The notes under the pieces were generated by a model, which saw only the letters and a list, made by a program, of their open reading frames with translations, was not told where the DNA came from and searched no databases. Source: Clostridiales bacterium (GTDB taxonomy: Bacteria > Bacillota > Clostridia > Saccharofermentanales > Saccharofermentanaceae). From it: a stretch of 64,000 nucleotides of DNA. Shown in pieces: positions 1 to 8,562 of the stretch; position 1 is the stretch's first letter; each line of letters opens with the position of its first letter. Position numbers and translations under genes: made by a program. Where the stretch lies: positions 20,755 through 84,754 of the forward strand of contig JAFRRJ010000004.1 in NCBI GenBank assembly GCA_017428155.1. The letters are read 5' to 3'.

Positions 1-420
1 ACCTGCAAATGCCTTGAAGTATCTAACGGAATATGAGAGGACCGGAACCGGTCTTAACTCATCTGAAAGTCTTGAAGGAATGTTGTTAGCTGCAAGGACC
101 TGCGCGGTGATCTGAGCGAACTCCGGAGAAAAATGTCTTGAGTCGTATGAGATGACAACGCCGCGCTTAACTGCCTCTTCTCCTTCCGAAAGGATATACT
201 TTGCAAGTCCCTCGGAGGCTTTTGCAACAGTATATACGTTCATTCTGTTTGTTCCGGCGCCGATAACGCCTCTCAGACCTGCTGTACCGAACTCGAGATC
301 CCTGTAGAATCTGTCTTCGATCTCCTTAACATCTTCCCTGATGGAAGCAAGTTCATTTCTTGTTCCTTCATCGAAAAAAGGATCTGTTGACCACAACTCA
401 TACTCTTTCATGAAATCCAT
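1..420 (-). CDS. Phosphoglucomutase/phosphomannomutase, N-terminal part (runs off the window edge)
   Basis: The first 140 codons of an alpha-D-phosphohexomutase, which interconverts hexose 1- and 6-phosphates in the cytoplasm. The start is ATG at 420 with a GGAGG ribosome site at 430-434. The protein begins MDFMKEYELWSTDPFFDEG, and residues about 42-50 read LEFGTAGLRG, the N-terminal signature of this family. A later stretch, VISYDSRHFSPEF, resembles the family's conserved DSR region. The catalytic serine loop and the sugar-binding domains are outside the window, so substrate preference (glucose or mannose phosphate) cannot be decided. It lies 53 bp downstream of the yfhO-like gene on the same strand and may be co-transcribed with it, which would fit supply of sugar nucleotides for envelope glycosylation. 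The family call is firm; the gene name is left open. Confidence 0.9.
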   Translation of the reverse strand, partial: MDFMKEYELWSTDPFFDEGTRNELASIREDVKEIEDRFYRDLEFGTAGLRGVIGAGTNRMNVYTVAKASEGLAKYILSEGEEAVKRGVVISYDSRHFSPEFAQITAQVLAANNIPSRLSDELRPVPVLSYSVRYFKAFAG

Positions 421-473
421 AGTTCAAAACCTCCAAAACACTTGATTCAAAATATAAAATACTGAAATCCCTA

Positions 474-3383
474 TTATATTTCTTTCATTTTTGAGCGTTT
501 TTTATCAACAAAGATGAACGCTGCAAGAAGCACAGCGCCGGCTATAGATACAAGAGCGCCGGCCTTAAGTCCCGGAGCGGTGAACACGAGTTCTGCCGTA
601 TGATCGCCCGCACCCGGATCAAAGGCTATGAAAGCATTCTGATATACCCCGTATTCTGTCTCTACACCGTCAATGTAGAGCTTCCAGCCGTCTTCCGCGG
701 GAATGGTCGTAATAACGGTCTTACCCTCAGATGCTCCCTTTATATTGAATTTAGCGTAACCGTCGGATACAACGTCCTGCTCTACAACAGACCTGTCGAT
801 CTTATTAAACTGCTCCGTGAAAGTCTCATTATCAAAGCTTGCAAATCTGATATTCAGGTAGGTCCAGCTGGGTTTGTTGGAAAGGAATGTCACTTTGACA
901 TCATCACCCTTATTAAAGCTGCCGATCCTGAAGATCTGTGAGTAATATGCGTTTGAAGTAAAGCTTGCGATATTGATGCCGTTGACATATACCAGCGTCT
1001 CGTCAAGGATCCTGCCCGTTACGAGGGAGCAGAAGATCTCTTTGTCATCAGGCGCCTTAAAGTTGTATTCAACAGCGATCGGTATCTTCTCATTCGTCCT
1101 GTAGACGGTGGTCAGATTATCCTGAAGATCGTAATAGACATTTTTCTCGAATCCCAGAGGATCTTCAGTAACAGTCCTTGCCTCGCTGTCCTCAGAAACT
1201 TTGTTCCTGTTGATAAATTCCTCATTAGTCAGGTAATCGTTCAGGTCGAAGGAGACACCGTTAGTGATTGCGGGAGCACCGGTCTCATTCTCACCCAGTT
1301 CCGCAAAGAAATCCTCTTTGAACTCATCAGGGAACATCGAACGGTACCAGTCGTTCTGAAAGGCAAAGTAGTTCTTCTCCGCGGCATCCTTTTCGAGCCT
1401 GTAGAAATCAAAATCCATAGCCGACTTATCCGCTTCAAAAGCTAAAGGAAGCACAGTATCGTTATCGTAGAACTTGAGTCCGGAATCATATGAATCCCCG
1501 CCGGAAAGCCTGTAGAACGCCAGATCCCTTCTTGATGAGACGGAACCGATCGAGAAGAATGCGTCAACGGACGGGCAGGCAAAGGAGTGCGAGACAGCGA
1601 AGTAATTATAGTTAGACTGCATTCCGAGCTGCTTTACAAAACGGTGCATCTTCTTGTTGGAATTGGAATTGAAGAATGACACGCCGTTAAAGTTCCCGTA
1701 GAAACCGTTGCCTTCATCGACATAATACTTAGTAGTATATTCGGGCGTCCTCTCATCCTCAGCCCTGAAAGCTCCCGTTGATGCGGCAGCGGCTTTAGCG
1801 TGTTCGCCGAACTCAAGCTCGGCTCTGATCGAATCACTGTACTCAACCGCAGGTCCGCCGAACAGCGTCATCGTCTCAATACCTGATGACAGCATAGGTC
1901 CCACGAATATGAGCTCGAAAATAATTATGCCGCTCATTATCGGAGCTAAGAGCTTCGGCATGTCGCGGAGCTGGTCAGGCCAGTTGCTTATTCCGAATCC
2001 CGCAAACAGTGCCGCATATGCAGTTGCAAGTGCAATATTGTAGAGTACCGCCTTCGGCTGATCCTTAAGACTTCCGACAGAGCAGTCGATAACCGTAAGC
2101 ACATATATTAAGAGCATCGCAAAGGCTATATGCTTTCTCTGAACCTCTTTGAGCTTCTGAAGGACTCTGAAAGCGATTACCAGGAACAGAGGCAGGAATA
2201 CAAATGCATGCCTGTGCCAGAACCAGTTAGGATCATCGAACACCTGCCATGCTTTGTCTATCGGATAGATAGCTGTGGAAAGCAGAGTTCCCAAAAGACA
2301 AATGGCATGAACCTTTCTCTCTCTTCCCTTGAAGACAGGGCTCAGGAAATAGATAAGAAGGAGCATCGTCACAGGAAGGCATATGAACAGGAAAGGATAG
2401 TTGCCCGGCAATATATCACTGAATTCACCGGACTCACCCAGGATCATCATGTGAATAAGGGTAAGCGGCGAATATGTTATAAGATTCTCGCTGTTGGAGA
2501 TAACTGTCTGATCTGCATTCCTGATCGTATCAAGTCCTACAGGTACGAGCATCACCGCAGTCATGAGTCCGGTAAAGCCGGCTGCAAGCACAAATCTTAC
2601 ACCAGTGCCAAGAGCCTTTTTGAGAGTAGTCTTCTCAGTGAACATCCTGATGCACAGATAGAGGAAGCTTGCGATACCGACCATATAAGCTATGTAATAG
2701 TTGGATACGAAAAGCACGAGCAACGACAGGACAAGACCCAAATACTTCTGCTTCTTTATGAACTTCTCCGTGAAGAAAAGCACCAGCGGAAGGAGCATAT
2801 ATCCATCAAGCCACATGATCTGGAAAATGAATGCCTGCGAGTACAAAGAGAACGCATATGCAATGCCCAGAAGAACAGGCCATAAAGACTTCTTCTCCTC
2901 TGTTCTCTCACTGAGGAAAAGGCACATGAATCCGGAAGCAAAGCTGAGCTTGAGGATAACTATGACCAGTACGGCAAGATCTATCTGAGCTTCCTCGATA
3001 AACAGATAGATCAGATTGAAGGGACTTGCAAGATAATATCCGAATGTTCCGATGAAATTCTTGCCTAAGCCAAGCTTGAACGAATACGAAAGATATGAAA
3101 TGAAAGATCCCTGAGGTATAGAATTCAGTTCGGCGATCTTATTCTTCAGCAAAGCAAGGAAAGGTGCGTACTGTGCTCTTAAGTCGCTGTGAAGAAATGA
3201 ATATTTGCCTAGCGGATACTTGTTGCACAAAAGCATCGCTATCACATAAAGAACCAGTGCTGCAAAAAAAGCATAAAGCGGTCTCAGATCACGCTTTAAT
3301 CCTGTTCTCGGACCGTTGCCGGTGCTGCGCTTGCTTATTGGTTTGCGTGCAGATCCGCCTTCAAGACTTGAGAGCTCTTTCAT
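474..3383 (-). CDS. yfhO: YfhO-family polytopic membrane protein (probable GT-C-type glycosyltransferase)
   Basis: About 969 residues. The reading frame is open further upstream, but ATG at 3383 has an AAAGGGCGG ribosome site and is the sensible start. Residues about 66-72 carry SDLRAQY just after the first membrane helix, a hallmark of YfhO proteins. About a dozen hydrophobic helices span residues 35-525, a long extracytoplasmic domain fills 540-930, and a last helix precedes a short basic tail. In Bacillus and Listeria, YfhO partners a CsbB-type enzyme: CsbB loads a sugar on undecaprenyl phosphate, and YfhO is thought to transfer it to lipoteichoic acid outside the membrane. Here a CsbB/GtrB-like gene is divergently transcribed 157 bp away, which supports the same pairing. 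The acceptor polymer in this organism is unknown. Length and topology are normal for the family. Confidence 0.88.
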   Translation of the reverse strand: MKELSSLEGGSARKPISKRSTGNGPRTGLKRDLRPLYAFFAALVLYVIAMLLCNKYPLGKYSFLHSDLRAQYAPFLALLKNKIAELNSIPQGSFISYLSYSFKLGLGKNFIGTFGYYLASPFNLIYLFIEEAQIDLAVLVIVILKLSFASGFMCLFLSERTEEKKSLWPVLLGIAYAFSLYSQAFIFQIMWLDGYMLLPLVLFFTEKFIKKQKYLGLVLSLLVLFVSNYYIAYMVGIASFLYLCIRMFTEKTTLKKALGTGVRFVLAAGFTGLMTAVMLVPVGLDTIRNADQTVISNSENLITYSPLTLIHMMILGESGEFSDILPGNYPFLFICLPVTMLLLIYFLSPVFKGRERKVHAICLLGTLLSTAIYPIDKAWQVFDDPNWFWHRHAFVFLPLFLVIAFRVLQKLKEVQRKHIAFAMLLIYVLTVIDCSVGSLKDQPKAVLYNIALATAYAALFAGFGISNWPDQLRDMPKLLAPIMSGIIIFELIFVGPMLSSGIETMTLFGGPAVEYSDSIRAELEFGEHAKAAAASTGAFRAEDERTPEYTTKYYVDEGNGFYGNFNGVSFFNSNSNKKMHRFVKQLGMQSNYNYFAVSHSFACPSVDAFFSIGSVSSRRDLAFYRLSGGDSYDSGLKFYDNDTVLPLAFEADKSAMDFDFYRLEKDAAEKNYFAFQNDWYRSMFPDEFKEDFFAELGENETGAPAITNGVSFDLNDYLTNEEFINRNKVSEDSEARTVTEDPLGFEKNVYYDLQDNLTTVYRTNEKIPIAVEYNFKAPDDKEIFCSLVTGRILDETLVYVNGINIASFTSNAYYSQIFRIGSFNKGDDVKVTFLSNKPSWTYLNIRFASFDNETFTEQFNKIDRSVVEQDVVSDGYAKFNIKGASEGKTVITTIPAEDGWKLYIDGVETEYGVYQNAFIAFDPGAGDHTAELVFTAPGLKAGALVSIAGAVLLAAFIFVDKKRSKMKEI

Positions 3384-3428
3384 CCTTGTTCCGCCCTTTC
3401 TCTGGCCGTAAAACTTTAATATTTCTTG

Positions 3429-3434
3429 ATTATA
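3429..3434 (-). promoter_or_regulatory. Candidate -10 element for the yfhO-like gene
   Basis: A perfect TATAAT lies on the minus strand 46 bp upstream of the yfhO ATG. I see no convincing -35 at 16-18 bp spacing, so confidence is modest. It sits in the 157-bp divergent spacer shared with the glycosyltransferase gene. Confidence 0.4.
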
Positions 3435-3498
3435 ATACAAAAGAAGCTTACATGCTCGCAAGCACCGGAAGTTGCCTGTTATATATATCTACCGTGAA

Positions 3499-3507
3499 TG
3501 ATATAAT
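3499..3507 (+). promoter_or_regulatory. Candidate extended -10 promoter for the glycosyltransferase gene
   Basis: TGATATAAT is an extended -10 (TGn plus perfect TATAAT), 34 bp upstream of the ATG at 3541. The -35 region is weak, as is common for extended -10 promoters. Confidence 0.5.
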
Positions 3508-3540
3508 AAATTAAGTTATTTTGAGCGGAGGGGATATCTC

Positions 3541-4485
3541 ATGTTGATCAGTTTAATAGTTCCTTGCTATAACGAAGAGGGTTCCCTCCCTATTCTCTAT
3601 GAAGCGCTCTGCGATGTGCGCAAATCCGATACTTCCGACAGGAATTATGAATTCATTTTCGTAAACGACGGAAGCCGTGATAAGACCGCAGAGATAATCC
3701 GTGATCTCGCAGCAAACGACAAGGGCGTTAAGTACATCTTCTTCTCAAGGAACTTCGGTAAGGAAGCCGCAATGTATGCCGGAATGGAGAAGGCCAAGGG
3801 CGACTATATTGCGATTATGGATGCCGACATGCAGGATCCACCTTCACTTATTCCGGAGATGATAAACGACCTGGATTCAGGCGAATACGATATCGTTGCA
3901 GCAAGACGAGTTACACGCAAGGGCGAGCCCAAGATCAGGAGCTGGTTCGCACGCCGTTTCTACAGACTCATCAACCGCATGTGCGATGTTGAGATCGCTG
4001 ACGGCGCAAGAGACTTCCGCCTCATGAAGCGCGAAGTCGTTGATGCCATCTTAAGCGTTAAGGAGCGCCAGAGATTCTCAAAGGGTATCTTTGCCTGGGT
4101 CGGATTCAGGACCAAGTGGGTGGAGCATGAGAACGTCGAGCGTGTTGCCGGCGAGACAAAGTGGAGCTTCTGGAAGCTTTTCAGATATGCAGTCGACGGC
4201 ATTGTTGCATTTACCACTGCACCTTTGCGTATTGCTACATATATGGGCTTCTTCTTTGCGTTCGCAGGATTTGCTTATATGCTCTACTACTTCATCAGAG
4301 CAATAATCGGCCGGTTCTGGACTGATGTAAACATCATGGGTTACCCTTCACTCCTCTGCTTCATCCTCTTTATCGGCGGACTGATCCTGATGGCGCTCGG
4401 ATTGATCGGTGAATACATCGGACGAATCTACATAGAATCCAAGGCAAGACCGATCTACATAACTTCCGAAGAATCCAAAGACTGA
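3541..4485 (+). CDS. Polyprenyl-phosphate glycosyltransferase, GT2 family (CsbB/GtrB-like)
   Basis: A 314-residue membrane-attached GT2 enzyme that would transfer a sugar from a nucleotide sugar to undecaprenyl phosphate on the cytoplasmic face. It starts at ATG 3541 after a GGAGGGG ribosome site. The N-terminal GT-A domain opens with LIVPCYNEE (residues 5-13) and has VNDGSRDKT (41-49) and the metal-binding DADMQDPP (94-101). Two hydrophobic helices at about 226-255 and 263-290 form the C-terminal hairpin typical of GtrB, CsbB and DPM1-like enzymes, and the protein ends with a short basic/polar tail. The divergent neighbour is a YfhO homologue, the usual partner of CsbB. The donor sugar is not readable from sequence. 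Length and architecture are standard, so the family call is secure. Confidence 0.93.
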   Translation: MLISLIVPCYNEEGSLPILYEALCDVRKSDTSDRNYEFIFVNDGSRDKTAEIIRDLAANDKGVKYIFFSRNFGKEAAMYAGMEKAKGDYIAIMDADMQDPPSLIPEMINDLDSGEYDIVAARRVTRKGEPKIRSWFARRFYRLINRMCDVEIADGARDFRLMKREVVDAILSVKERQRFSKGIFAWVGFRTKWVEHENVERVAGETKWSFWKLFRYAVDGIVAFTTAPLRIATYMGFFFAFAGFAYMLYYFIRAIIGRFWTDVNIMGYPSLLCFILFIGGLILMALGLIGEYIGRIYIESKARPIYITSEESKD

Positions 4486-4493
4486 TAAATCAA

Positions 4494-4558
4494 AAGGCGT
4501 TGTTTGAAATAGAATTCCCGCCTTGTTTGCTAAGCAGCATGCAAACTGCCTTTTTCTC
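4494..4558 (+). terminator. Candidate transcription terminator after the glycosyltransferase gene
   Basis: GTTTGC at 4525-4530 can pair with GCAAAC at 4541-4546, followed by TGCC and a short T tract at 4551-4555. An alternative upstream stem pairs AAGGCG (4494-4499) with CGCCTT (4519-4524). The stems are short, so this is a moderate call. Confidence 0.4.
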
Positions 4559-4689
4559 ATTTGAAGTAATCTTCGCCGATGCTCGACTCAATGCTCGACT
4601 TTTTATTCTCGAATTTTGATATATACTTTTTTCGAGGTATAAAAGCAAAGATAATGTCCAGGCAGACAAACCGAATTCACCGATTCTAT

Positions 4690-4805
4690 AATCGGATACG
4701 TTAGTATTACAAAACGTATCCAAAAACAGCAAAATTTCAAAAAGTGCCAAAATCGGATACGTTAGTGTTACAAAACGTGTCCAAAAACAGCAAAATTTCA
4801 AAAAG
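4690..4805. repeat. Two tandem near-identical units of about 55 bases, 61-bp period, each with a hairpin
   Basis: Copy 1 is 4690-4744 and copy 2 is 4751-4805. Each carries GGATACGTT, a 10-base loop, and its complement, then CAAAAACAGCAAAATTTCAA. In copy 1 the arm is AACGTATCC (perfect 9-bp stem). In copy 2 it is AACGTGTCC, a change that keeps pairing as a U-G wobble in plus-strand RNA. No T tract follows the stem on either strand, so these do not look like ordinary terminators. Confidence 0.85.
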
Positions 4806-4896
4806 AAAGTTGAACGGTTTCCATATAACAGGGAATCCGCTCCTCTCCCAGGATCAAAATGGCTGCCTCACATACATGCGACAGCCCATTTATTCG

Positions 4897-6522
4897 TTAT
4901 CTTGCAAAATACCTGTAAAAGAAACTGTCCTCATATCCTTCGGCAAAGAACTGTTCCTCTATAACTTCGGCATACTCCGCCTTGTTGATGTTGCCGAACG
5001 ATCCGATATCCTCAACATTGCTCTCATCTCCCGTGATGACCGAACCTAAGATGACGAACAGATTCAGAAGTGTAGTGAACGTCATGAGGATCACCGTGAG
5101 CATGATGGCGGCGGATTTAAGCCAGCCTTTCTTTGTAGTCGGAGTATTCTTCTCATCCATAACCTCTGCGATAAATCCGCTTAAGAGAATGCAGAAGAAG
5201 AACAGAGCGGGCATTGAGCCCCTCATCGAAAAGTCGTTATTCTCCGTTATCTGGTAGAACGGAAGGATAAGAAGTGATGCAAAAGCCGCCCAGAACACGA
5301 TGTTATTCTTTTCGCGCTTATAAAGAAGAATGACAAACGGCAGGACTTCAACTGCAATAAAGATAATGTATGCAGGAATGAACAAGATCCGGTCATCGAA
5401 GAATGTCCACGCAAATCCCTTGTAGCCCACAGCGTTGGAATTGGAAGTGTAGTAGCTTCCGAAAACTGCCAGGAGCAAAACTGCAGATGCGATATTGACC
5501 GGGCTCAATGCATTGAACAGAGTCTTTGAAAGCTTTGATGCCCTGTGCTTTTTGCCGAACAGCAGCGCACCGACAACAGGGAGCATGCCGAATACGGCCC
5601 ACGGTGAATACGCAAAGAGGATGCCGGCAGTTATTCCCATTGATCTCGTGTTGTATGAGAGCATAAGCAGAGCAACTATCAGAAAGCATGGAACCATCTG
5701 GTTATAGACACTCGCAAGCTCTCTGAAATTGCTGACATAAGACATCGATGTGAAATATCCTTCGAACCAGCGCCAGCCGTTATACTGCGTGAACGAATAA
5801 ACAATATTCGGCAGTACATCAAGACCGGAGAAGAAAACATAAAAGAACGGGACCCAGGCAGTAAACTTCTTTATTACGGCGCTTGCGGTAATAAGCGACA
5901 GGAATATCCCGACGGAATTCCATATAAACAGCACAAAGTTTCCGAAGCCTAAGCCGAATACCTTTCCTGCAAGGGCAGCGGGCATCCAATAGAGGAAATA
6001 ATAGGAGAACGCCCTCTTGCCTGCCGCGATTCCGAATATTCTTATTACCTCGGGATTGGTCTGTGTCGAATAATCGTAGATGACAGGCCATTCATAATCA
6101 ATGAGGTCTCTTAATATCGCGCGCCTGAACTGGTGATCCTGAAGCGTATAGATATACTCACCGACGCCCGATATAAAAGAGATCGCCAGTGCCGTGACGG
6201 CAAAGCCTATAAGATAGACCAGAGGGATCTTAATATCGGTATCGCTTTTTAAAAGCTTTACACCCTCAGAATTATTAAGGCAGTCCGAGACTGCATAAAA
6301 CACGATGCCCGCAAAGATAAGAGTCAGCGGTATGCCGACAGATAACCGCAGGTATCCCAGGAAGAAAATAAACAGCGGGACCGTAAGGAAAAGGATGATA
6401 AAAGTGAAAAGCCACGGATAGGACAGCGTGACGTATTTTGTATCACGCGGAGACCGCTTCCCGGATACAGGCTTTGAAGCCTTGCCCTTCGAGCTGTCCC
6501 CTATCTGCTTTAATTCTTTCAT
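4897..6522 (-). CDS. Polytopic membrane protein of unknown function (GT-C-like)
   Basis: A 541-residue integral membrane protein starting at ATG 6522 after an AGGAAGGG ribosome site. A basic, soluble N-terminus of about 33 residues is followed by roughly a dozen hydrophobic helices, with an extracytoplasmic-looking loop near residues 120-160 (LRDLIDYEWPVIYDY). The overall pattern, with the first large loop rich in Asp/Glu/Tyr after the early helices, recalls GT-C fold glycosyltransferases that use lipid-linked sugars, but I cannot point to a diagnostic motif. Its position next to the CsbB/YfhO pair favours an envelope-polymer role. The C-terminal 60 residues after the last helix are acidic and rich in Phe/Tyr. 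Treat the function as unknown and the membrane topology as well supported. Confidence 0.75.
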   Translation of the reverse strand: MKELKQIGDSSKGKASKPVSGKRSPRDTKYVTLSYPWLFTFIILFLTVPLFIFFLGYLRLSVGIPLTLIFAGIVFYAVSDCLNNSEGVKLLKSDTDIKIPLVYLIGFAVTALAISFISGVGEYIYTLQDHQFRRAILRDLIDYEWPVIYDYSTQTNPEVIRIFGIAAGKRAFSYYFLYWMPAALAGKVFGLGFGNFVLFIWNSVGIFLSLITASAVIKKFTAWVPFFYVFFSGLDVLPNIVYSFTQYNGWRWFEGYFTSMSYVSNFRELASVYNQMVPCFLIVALLMLSYNTRSMGITAGILFAYSPWAVFGMLPVVGALLFGKKHRASKLSKTLFNALSPVNIASAVLLLAVFGSYYTSNSNAVGYKGFAWTFFDDRILFIPAYIIFIAVEVLPFVILLYKREKNNIVFWAAFASLLILPFYQITENNDFSMRGSMPALFFFCILLSGFIAEVMDEKNTPTTKKGWLKSAAIMLTVILMTFTTLLNLFVILGSVITGDESNVEDIGSFGNINKAEYAEVIEEQFFAEGYEDSFFYRYFAR

Positions 6523-6565
6523 TATCCCTTCCTATTGAACCCGCCGTAAGTACTGTTGCTGTTTA

Positions 6566-7051
6566 TCAGACCTGAACAGTCATGAAGTCGATAACCTGAT
6601 CCTCATAAGGTCTGTCGTTGTAATCCGTCTTTACGGAAGCGATCTTATCAACTACCTCAATGCCTTCGATGAGCTTTCCGAAAGCAGCATACTGACCGTC
6701 AAGATAAGGATAGTCGGCATGCATAATGAAGAACTGTGAACCCGCGGAATCCGGATCCATGGTACGAGCCATGGAAAGAACGCCTCTTGTATGCTTGAGA
6801 TCGTTTCTGAAACCGTTATCGGTGAATTCACCCTTGATCGTATAACCCGGGCCGCCGGCACCGGTTCCCTCAGGGTCACCGCCCTGGATCATGAAGTCCG
6901 GGATGACTCTGTGGAAGATCAGACCGTTATAAAAGCCCTTTGCAGCAAGATCTACGAAGTTCTTAACTGTCACCGGTGCAATATCCGGATAGAGCTCGGC
7001 CTTCATGACGCCGCCGTCTTTCATCTGAATGGTAACAATAGGATTAGCCAT
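6566..7051 (-). CDS. Peptidyl-prolyl cis-trans isomerase, cyclophilin type
   Basis: A 161-residue single-domain cyclophilin that catalyses proline isomerisation during protein folding. FHRVIPDFMIQGGDP (residues 46-60) includes the catalytic Arg and the conserved QGGD, and SQFFI with the following residues forms the substrate pocket. There is no signal peptide, so it is cytoplasmic. ATG at 7051 follows an AAGGAG site. It is 12 bp downstream of the nicotinate phosphoribosyltransferase gene and almost certainly shares its transcript. The length is the family norm for small bacterial cyclophilins (PpiB type). Confidence 0.95.
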   Translation of the reverse strand: MANPIVTIQMKDGGVMKAELYPDIAPVTVKNFVDLAAKGFYNGLIFHRVIPDFMIQGGDPEGTGAGGPGYTIKGEFTDNGFRNDLKHTRGVLSMARTMDPDSAGSQFFIMHADYPYLDGQYAAFGKLIEGIEVVDKIASVKTDYNDRPYEDQVIDFMTVQV

Positions 7052-7063
7052 TTGTTTTACTCC

Positions 7064-8527
7064 TTATCTTCTTCTGTAGGATCTCAGGATGTCGTCCTTG
7101 ATCTTCCAGAGCTTAGGTGAGAGGTCGACATAGTAGTTATGAGGATTCTCGAATCTCTTAACGGAATCCCAGAGTGAGTCGAGTTCTGTCGTGCAGTATG
7201 CTCTGATCTCGCCTATTGTAGGCTTGTTGTATACGAGCTTGCCGCCCTTGAAGATCTGGACCATGATCTCTCTGGTTCTGTAATTCTCCAATACCTTGGA
7301 CTTCCATGTGTTGTCAGGATCGAAGATCTCATAAGGTTCACCGTTCGGGATCTCCTCGTCAGAGACCATGACTACATCAGCCAAAGCCTTGCCTGTAGCG
7401 TTGTCGTAGAATCTTACGATCTTCTTGCTGCAGGGATTTGTGACCTTGCCGACGGAATCGGAGATCTTCATCTTCGGAATGATCGTACCGTCGTCAGCTT
7501 CAACTGCAGCGATCTTGTATACGCCTCCGAAAACAGGCTCTGCCTTGGAAGTGATCAGTCTCTCGCCTACACCGAACGAATCGATGCATGCGCCCTGGCT
7601 GATAAGATCTCTGATAAGGTATTCATCAAGAGCATTGGATACTGTGATCTTGCAGTCCGTAAGACCTGCTTCATCGAGCATCTTACGTGCACTCTGTGTC
7701 ATGTAGGTAAGGTCTCCGGAGTCGATCCTGATACCCTTGAGACGCTTGCCCATGGGCTCAAGAACTTCCTTTGCGCACTTGATCGCGTTCGGAATACCGG
7801 AACGGAGAACATCGTATGTATCGACGAGCAAAAGTGCTCCGTCAGGATATGCAAGTGAATATGCCTTGAATGCTTCGAACTCGTTGTCGAAAAGCATTAC
7901 CCATGAGTGAGCCATTGTACCGGAAAGCGGGATGTTGAACTGCTGTCCGCAGATAGTGCAGGATGTGCCTGCTGCGCCTGCGATATAAGCTGCTCTTGCT
8001 CCCAGAACGGAAGCGTCGAAGCCCTGCGCACGGCGTGCACCGAACTCCATTACAGGTCTGCCTTCAGCAGCTCTTACGATCCTTGCTGTCTTTGTGGCGA
8101 TAAGTGTCTGGTGGTTGATCGTGCAGAGGAGTGCTGTCTCAAGGAGCTGAGCCTGGATGATAGGACCTCTTACTTTAACGAGGGGCTCTTTGGGGAATAC
8201 AACCGTTCCTTCCGGGATAGCCCAGACGTCACAAGTGAATTCGAAGCCTCTTAAATAGCTGATGAACTCATCGTTGAAATGATAGTTATCCTTGAGGAAA
8301 GTAAGATCATCTTCTGAGAACTTCAGGCTCGAGAGGTAATCTATAACCTGCTCAAGACCGGCCATAACAGCATATCCGCCGTTCTCGGGGATATTCCTGA
8401 AGAACATATCGAAATAAACGATCTTGTCCCTGTTGCCGCTGTTCAGATAACCGTTAGCCATAGTAAGCTCATAGAAGTCTGTGAGCATACTCATGTTGGT
8501 TCTGTCATTCCACATACCGTAATCCAT
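7064..8527 (-). CDS. pncB: Nicotinate phosphoribosyltransferase
   Basis: A 487-residue enzyme of NAD salvage that makes nicotinate mononucleotide from nicotinate and PRPP, coupled to ATP hydrolysis. It starts at ATG 8527 after a GGAGG site. The N-terminus has LTDFYELTMANGYL, the signature of this family, and further on come GTMAHSWVMLFDNE (catalytic His region) and RIDSGDL (phosphate binding). The length matches the Firmicutes form (about 480-490 residues). It follows the SPFH-protein gene by 35 bp and precedes the cyclophilin gene, so a nfeD-SPFH-pncB-ppi transcript is plausible. Confidence 0.96.
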   Translation of the reverse strand: MDYGMWNDRTNMSMLTDFYELTMANGYLNSGNRDKIVYFDMFFRNIPENGGYAVMAGLEQVIDYLSSLKFSEDDLTFLKDNYHFNDEFISYLRGFEFTCDVWAIPEGTVVFPKEPLVKVRGPIIQAQLLETALLCTINHQTLIATKTARIVRAAEGRPVMEFGARRAQGFDASVLGARAAYIAGAAGTSCTICGQQFNIPLSGTMAHSWVMLFDNEFEAFKAYSLAYPDGALLLVDTYDVLRSGIPNAIKCAKEVLEPMGKRLKGIRIDSGDLTYMTQSARKMLDEAGLTDCKITVSNALDEYLIRDLISQGACIDSFGVGERLITSKAEPVFGGVYKIAAVEADDGTIIPKMKISDSVGKVTNPCSKKIVRFYDNATGKALADVVMVSDEEIPNGEPYEIFDPDNTWKSKVLENYRTREIMVQIFKGGKLVYNKPTIGEIRAYCTTELDSLWDSVKRFENPHNYYVDLSPKLWKIKDDILRSYRRR

Positions 8528-8562
8528 ACGATTCCACCTCCGAAAGACGTTAAAGTCTTATA

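Larger units (their letters stand above)
4486..4896. other. 411-bp spacer between convergent genes with a tandem repeat
   Basis: No convincing gene is present. The spacer holds the candidate terminator at 4494-4558 and a duplicated 55-base unit at 4690-4805. The rest is AT-rich without recognisable signals. Flanking genes converge, so this is a shared 3' region. Confidence 0.6.

Noticed and set aside
2130..2885. Open frame of 251 codons on the plus strand
   Set aside because: It lies wholly antisense inside the yfhO-like gene, its product is low-complexity in His/Gln/Arg and it has no ribosome site; it is a shadow of the real frame.
4690..4805. CRISPR-like repeat
   Set aside because: Only two copies, nearly touching (6-bp gap), without spacers of constant length and without cas genes.
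8544..8559. AAGAC/GTCTT palindrome between the SPFH gene and pncB
   Set aside because: A 5-bp stem in a 35-bp spacer that also has to hold the pncB ribosome site; too weak to call a terminator.
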